NCBI GenBank assembly: GCA_964432885.1
Contig: CAYSPG010000001.1
Location: 372,001-436,000, forward strand
Direction: 5' to 3'
DNA length: 64,000 nucleotides
DNA from: CAYSPG01 sp964432885
GTDB lineage: Bacteria > Bacteroidota > Bacteroidia > AKYH767-A > OLB10
The position numbers and the translations under genes were made by a program. Positions 61,201-64,000 of the stretch are shown here, piece after piece (the stretch's first letter is position 1; every line of letters begins with the position of its first letter). The notes under the pieces were generated by a model that made no database searches, was not told the origin of the DNA, and was given only the letters and a program-made list of their open reading frames with translations.

Positions 61201-64000
61201 TTGCCACAGGAAACAACCTGTATCATACCTATGCCGATTCGGGATACTATACTGTGCAATTAACGGCTTACGATTCGGCAGGCTGTACTTATACTTATAC
61301 ACTACCTCAGCCGGTTGAGATAAACAAACCTGTGGCACTGTTTTCAGCAGGCAACCCGTTTTCAAATTGCGGATATGTTTCGGTGCAGTTTACCAACCAA
61401 TCAAGCGGAGCCGATAATTACCGATGGGATTTTGGCGACAGCACATATTCATTGCTGCCTGACATTACAAAATACTGGTATTACACGCTTCCTTCGGGCT
61501 ATTATGATGTAACTTTAACAGCATATAAAAACACTTGTGAAAGCAGTTATACATTGCCACAGGCTGTATATGTACCGCACATGGTGGCAAATTTTACCGC
61601 AGTACAATCACCAGGTTGCTTGCCAATCACAGTAACTTATTCCGACTCCAGCACCGATGTAGCACGATGGGAATGGCACTTTGGCGATGGAGACACATCC
61701 ACATTACAAAACCCTGTGCACACATTTACCCATGAACCTGCTGACAATGTGGTATTGTATGCTTACGATATAAATGGTTGTATGCAGGGTGTAGCCAAAC
61801 CCAATATTGAAATATTAAAGCCAGGCTTTGCCATCAGTGATTCGTCCGGATGCAATCCCTTGCAGGTAATTTTTACCGATACTTCTTCAAATGCAACATC
61901 ATGGCACTGGAATTTTGGAGACGGAATATTTACCACGCAGCAATCGCCATCGCACTACTATACACAAAACGGAACTTATACAGTAAGCGTGATTGTTGGC
62001 AATAACCACGGTTGTTATGATACACTAACAGTAGATACAATAATCAAAGTTTCGAGCCCCGATGCTGCCTTTGGATTAACCTCCTCAGGTAGCTGCGCCC
62101 CGCAGGTAGTAACTTTTACAAATAATTCGTCAGGCGGTGTTTCGTACTTGTGGGATTTTGGTGATGGTTCAACTTCCACATCCGAAAACCCATCGCACAT
62201 ATATACACAATCAGGAACTTATGCTGTAAGTTTATTAGCCACAGGGCATGATGGATGCACTCATTTAAAAACTGTATCAAATGCTGTTGTGGTACCCGGT
62301 CCGGTTGCAAATTTTGTTGTTCCGGTTACACAAGGTTGTGCGCCTCTGCAAATCGCATTTACCGATTCATCCATGGGTGCTTACAACTACTTCTGGAGCT
62401 TTAGTGATGGCGATACCTCCAACCTTCAAAGCCCTGTTCATACATTTGACAATCCGGGAGCCTATCAGGTAACATTAATAGTTTCCGACTCAACAGGATG
62501 CCAGGCTGTTTATACAAATCCAACCGTAATTAATGTGGTGCAGTTTGCCGAAGCAAATTTTGAAGTGTCTGATTCGGCACTGTGTATAGGAACATCGGTT
62601 GGGTTTACCAACAAATCGGTAAGCGCATTAAGTTATAACTGGAACTTTGGTGATGGCAATACATCCACTGCAGTAAACCCGGTTCATATCTATGCAAACG
62701 CAGGCATCTATACCGTTACACTTTACGCTAATAATCTTGGCTGCAATGACAGCCTTGCTGTTACCAATGCTGTTAAGGTAATTCCATATCCGGTTGCCGA
62801 TTTTGGTTCAACCGTGCAGCAAGGCTGTGCTCCACTTAGCGTTTCGTATCAAAATTTATCGTCTCAATTGCAAAATCCAACCTACCATTGGAGTTTGGGT
62901 AATGGAACAACATCTGCATTGCCTAACCCTGCAAGTATATACACAGTAGCACAAGGTTATAATGTACAGTTGATTGTTACCAACGATGGTTTGTGTGCCG
63001 ACAGTGTGTTAAAACCAAATTACATACATGCCACCAGTGGCGCAATTCCACCGGTAACTCCACTCTTTAGCGCCAGCGTATTATCTCCATCACAAATTGA
63101 AATTACATGGCAAAATTCAGCGGCATTAAATTTAGGACAGTATGAACTGTACCGATATAACGACAATACTTTATCCTATCAGTTAATTTATACCGATACC
63201 AATCCTACCAATGCATCGTTTAATCCCGAATCGGTATTTATTGATAACAATGTAAACACAAATGCCACACCATACAGTTATAAAATCCAGGTAGTAAACA
63301 CATGCAACGTCAAAATGCATATTGACAGTTCGGTAGCACACACCACAATACATGTGGCAGCATCAGGAGGAACAGAGCATGTGCAGTTAAGCTGGACACC
63401 TTATGGAGGATGTGCATTTGATACGTACCGCATTTACCGTAAAAATACCGTTAACACAACCTTTGAACTCATTGCTGAAACGGATTCAAGTGAAACCTCT
63501 TTAATTGATTCATCGGCATTTTGCCCGCTTCTGTACACGTATAAAGTTGAAGCCATTGACTTGTGTGGTAACGCTTACTCGGCATACAGTAACGAAACTA
63601 CGGCACAACCTATTACTGATATACAAAATCAAAAAATAGAAATTACAAGAAGTACCGTTATAAATAACGATTTTGTACTGACCGAATGGACACCTCCACA
63701 GCAATCGCCCGAAAAAGTTTTGAATTACCTGTTTTACAAATCAGAGGATGCTCAAAACTTTATTTTAGCAGCTACATTGGATGCACATGCCACCTCTTAC
63801 ACAGATTTTGAAATTGACGTAAACAAAGAGAAATACTTTTACCGGGTTGAAGTGGTAAACGTTTGCAACATGCGCATTGGTCCAGGTAATACCAGCAACA
63901 ACATTTTACTTAACGGATTTTTAAATGACGCCAACGGATCAACCCTGCAATGGGCACCTTACCAGGGATGGGATAGCGGTGTGGAGTACTACGAAATACA
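58287..64000 (+). CDS. Giant PKD-repeat secreted protein, truncated by window end (1904 codons seen)
   Basis: The ATG at 58287 opens a frame still open at the window edge. A signal peptide (about 1-33, ending TFAQ) is followed by 19 PKD-type domains of ~80-90 aa, recognised by the WxFGDG core (for example SYVWDFGGG, CLWDFGDG, YQWNFGDGG, YHWSLGNG). Many begin GCxPLxVxFTxxSxxA. From about residue 1590 the protein changes to fibronectin-III-like units (IEITWQNS, QLSWTPYGG, VLTEWTPPQ). PKD arrays act as stalks or adhesive spacers in surface proteins. By analogy a T9SS sorting domain is expected beyond the window, but it is not seen. The gene begins 142 bp after argS with no clear promoter box. 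Confidence 0.9.
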   Translation, partial: MLFYIKKGRHLKTYLFIFCMTVCLLSSFNTFAQLPVAQFTSNVQSGCVPLTVQFNNQSSNATSYVWDFGGGITSSVPNPVITFSNAGNFSVKLKAINATGSDSVLAVNFISAIAKPAVSFSATTTSACEGGIIQFQNQSTNYDSCLWDFGDGITQNAINPAHSYLQSGTFSVTLVAFKGGTSCSSTLTRSNYITINAKPVVTITADTNQTCFTSKVFSFNATSTNGLNYQWNFGDGGQATGVNVNHAYALPGNYNITVTATSATGCTSTTPFNNFIHVLSNPAPAITADVTSGCGPLTVNFTSPLTGIVSRTWNFGDGGTSIYTNTWHQYLTTGMYAATLTVNYTNGCTNTSLPVNIQVLQTPNTTFTLSTLYGCSPLPVQFAQPNEPNTSYQWNFGNGSTSSQVNPLHTFQSAGNYNVTLSAVTAAGCSAQYIYPFPVNPYGSTSNFISDKTLGCNPLNVNFTSTSTNAVSWYWKFGNGDTSTAVNPQYSYLQHGNYSVTLITADIHGCKDTLIKSNYISVNGSTNNFIASLPVNACAPYTFNLSDSSNSVSWLWNFDDGTTSSSQTPTHTYTQPGTYTVSLQTQSAGTGCSQNISNFRTYIIGGGKAAFTYTQTLCPPYIGYFTDSSINAVAWLWNFGDGATSTQQHPTHTYASPGSYSVSLTITSADGCTSTIMHQYAMSFNFLGANASAQCNDSVPPYHVQFGANSVGATSWLWTFGDGDSSNLENPMHIYNNDSAYTITLTIANDSCAFTYTFTPASFGAGGGGFNAGNDTTVQQSHHDGCAPLTINFHNPFLNTVSWYWTFGNGNVSVDENPSITYYQAGKYDVTLIVQYSNGSYDTLCTPNAVDIAGPKANFFLSASNSCNGITIQATDNSNFANTYLWNFGDGTTSTAKNPSHTYTNLNNNYLVTLQVQDSSGCTDARTTTFYANNLNPFAVSKTRACANDSILFSTNNVNYVSYQWNFGDGTIATGNNLYHTYADSGYYTVQLTAYDSAGCTYTYTLPQPVEINKPVALFSAGNPFSNCGYVSVQFTNQSSGADNYRWDFGDSTYSLLPDITKYWYYTLPSGYYDVTLTAYKNTCESSYTLPQAVYVPHMVANFTAVQSPGCLPITVTYSDSSTDVARWEWHFGDGDTSTLQNPVHTFTHEPADNVVLYAYDINGCMQGVAKPNIEILKPGFAISDSSGCNPLQVIFTDTSSNATSWHWNFGDGIFTTQQSPSHYYTQNGTYTVSVIVGNNHGCYDTLTVDTIIKVSSPDAAFGLTSSGSCAPQVVTFTNNSSGGVSYLWDFGDGSTSTSENPSHIYTQSGTYAVSLLATGHDGCTHLKTVSNAVVVPGPVANFVVPVTQGCAPLQIAFTDSSMGAYNYFWSFSDGDTSNLQSPVHTFDNPGAYQVTLIVSDSTGCQAVYTNPTVINVVQFAEANFEVSDSALCIGTSVGFTNKSVSALSYNWNFGDGNTSTAVNPVHIYANAGIYTVTLYANNLGCNDSLAVTNAVKVIPYPVADFGSTVQQGCAPLSVSYQNLSSQLQNPTYHWSLGNGTTSALPNPASIYTVAQGYNVQLIVTNDGLCADSVLKPNYIHATSGAIPPVTPLFSASVLSPSQIEITWQNSAALNLGQYELYRYNDNTLSYQLIYTDTNPTNASFNPESVFIDNNVNTNATPYSYKIQVVNTCNVKMHIDSSVAHTTIHVAASGGTEHVQLSWTPYGGCAFDTYRIYRKNTVNTTFELIAETDSSETSLIDSSAFCPLLYTYKVEAIDLCGNAYSAYSNETTAQPITDIQNQKIEITRSTVINNDFVLTEWTPPQQSPEKVLNYLFYKSEDAQNFILAATLDAHATSYTDFEIDVNKEKYFYRVEVVNVCNMRIGPGNTSNNILLNGFLNDANGSTLQWAPYQGWDSGVEYYEI

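Overview
The window is AT-rich chromosomal DNA of a member of the Bacteroidota. The evidence is internal: several very large secreted proteins end in, or are built like, type IX secretion (T9SS) cargo with SprB, PKD and LRR modules. Candidate promoters have the TAnnTTTG -7 box of this phylum instead of an E. coli -10. Shine-Dalgarno sequences are not evident. The gene neighbourhoods (LptD / amidase / MCE / Fe-S pair, a detached atpD-atpC, SerA next to DUF1015) also fit Bacteroidota. The genus cannot be read from the sequence. I saw no tRNA, rRNA, CRISPR array, transposase or phage gene.

Layout. 1-5.8 kb (minus): three tandem paralogues of a membrane adenylate cyclase with a periplasmic TPR sensor, the leftmost cut by the window edge. 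5.9-21.3 kb (minus): one 5112-residue secreted mosaic protein (three repeated N-terminal modules, three LRR blocks split by a LamG domain, a seven-blade propeller, a subtilisin-like protease with an odd active site, an MBG region carrying a GKQAVN hexapeptide array, SprB repeats, Ig/PKD-like repeats and a T9SS sorting tail). 21.8-27.7 kb (minus): an acyl-CoA catabolic run (PaaZ, a SHOCT membrane protein, a crotonase and a fused E1 2-oxoacid dehydrogenase). 27.9-34.2 kb (plus): SerA-like dehydrogenase, DUF1015 protein, secreted lipase, LptF/G permease and glycosyltransferase. 34.2-42.0 kb (minus): CarA, two iron-sulfur redox subunits, an MCE lipid-transport protein, an LTA-synthase-like transferase and a cell-wall amidase, divergent from LptD at 42.1 kb. 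44.8-49.1 kb: ACC-deaminase/D-cysteine desulfhydrase, a small DUF5522 protein, urocanate hydratase and a T9SS beta-helix protein. 49.2-53.8 kb: AtpC/AtpD, Pcm, a DUF922-type protein and an SGNH hydrolase. 53.9-58.1 kb (plus): ffh-folD-argS. 58.3 kb to the end: the first 1904 codons of a giant PKD-repeat protein, truncated by the window.

Themes. Much of the coding capacity serves the cell surface: OM biogenesis (LptD, LptF/G, MCE, amidase, LTA-synthase-like) and T9SS cargo. The most unusual signals are (i) the 12-copy GKQAVN array inside the giant protein, (ii) the non-canonical catalytic block of its subtilase domain, (iii) a GC-rich palindrome inserted in frame in the E1 gene, and (iv) a scattered set of short imperfect tandem repeats of about 7-15 bp, each locus with its own word, at gene junctions and inside signal-peptide or loop-coding segments between 25 and 56 kb.
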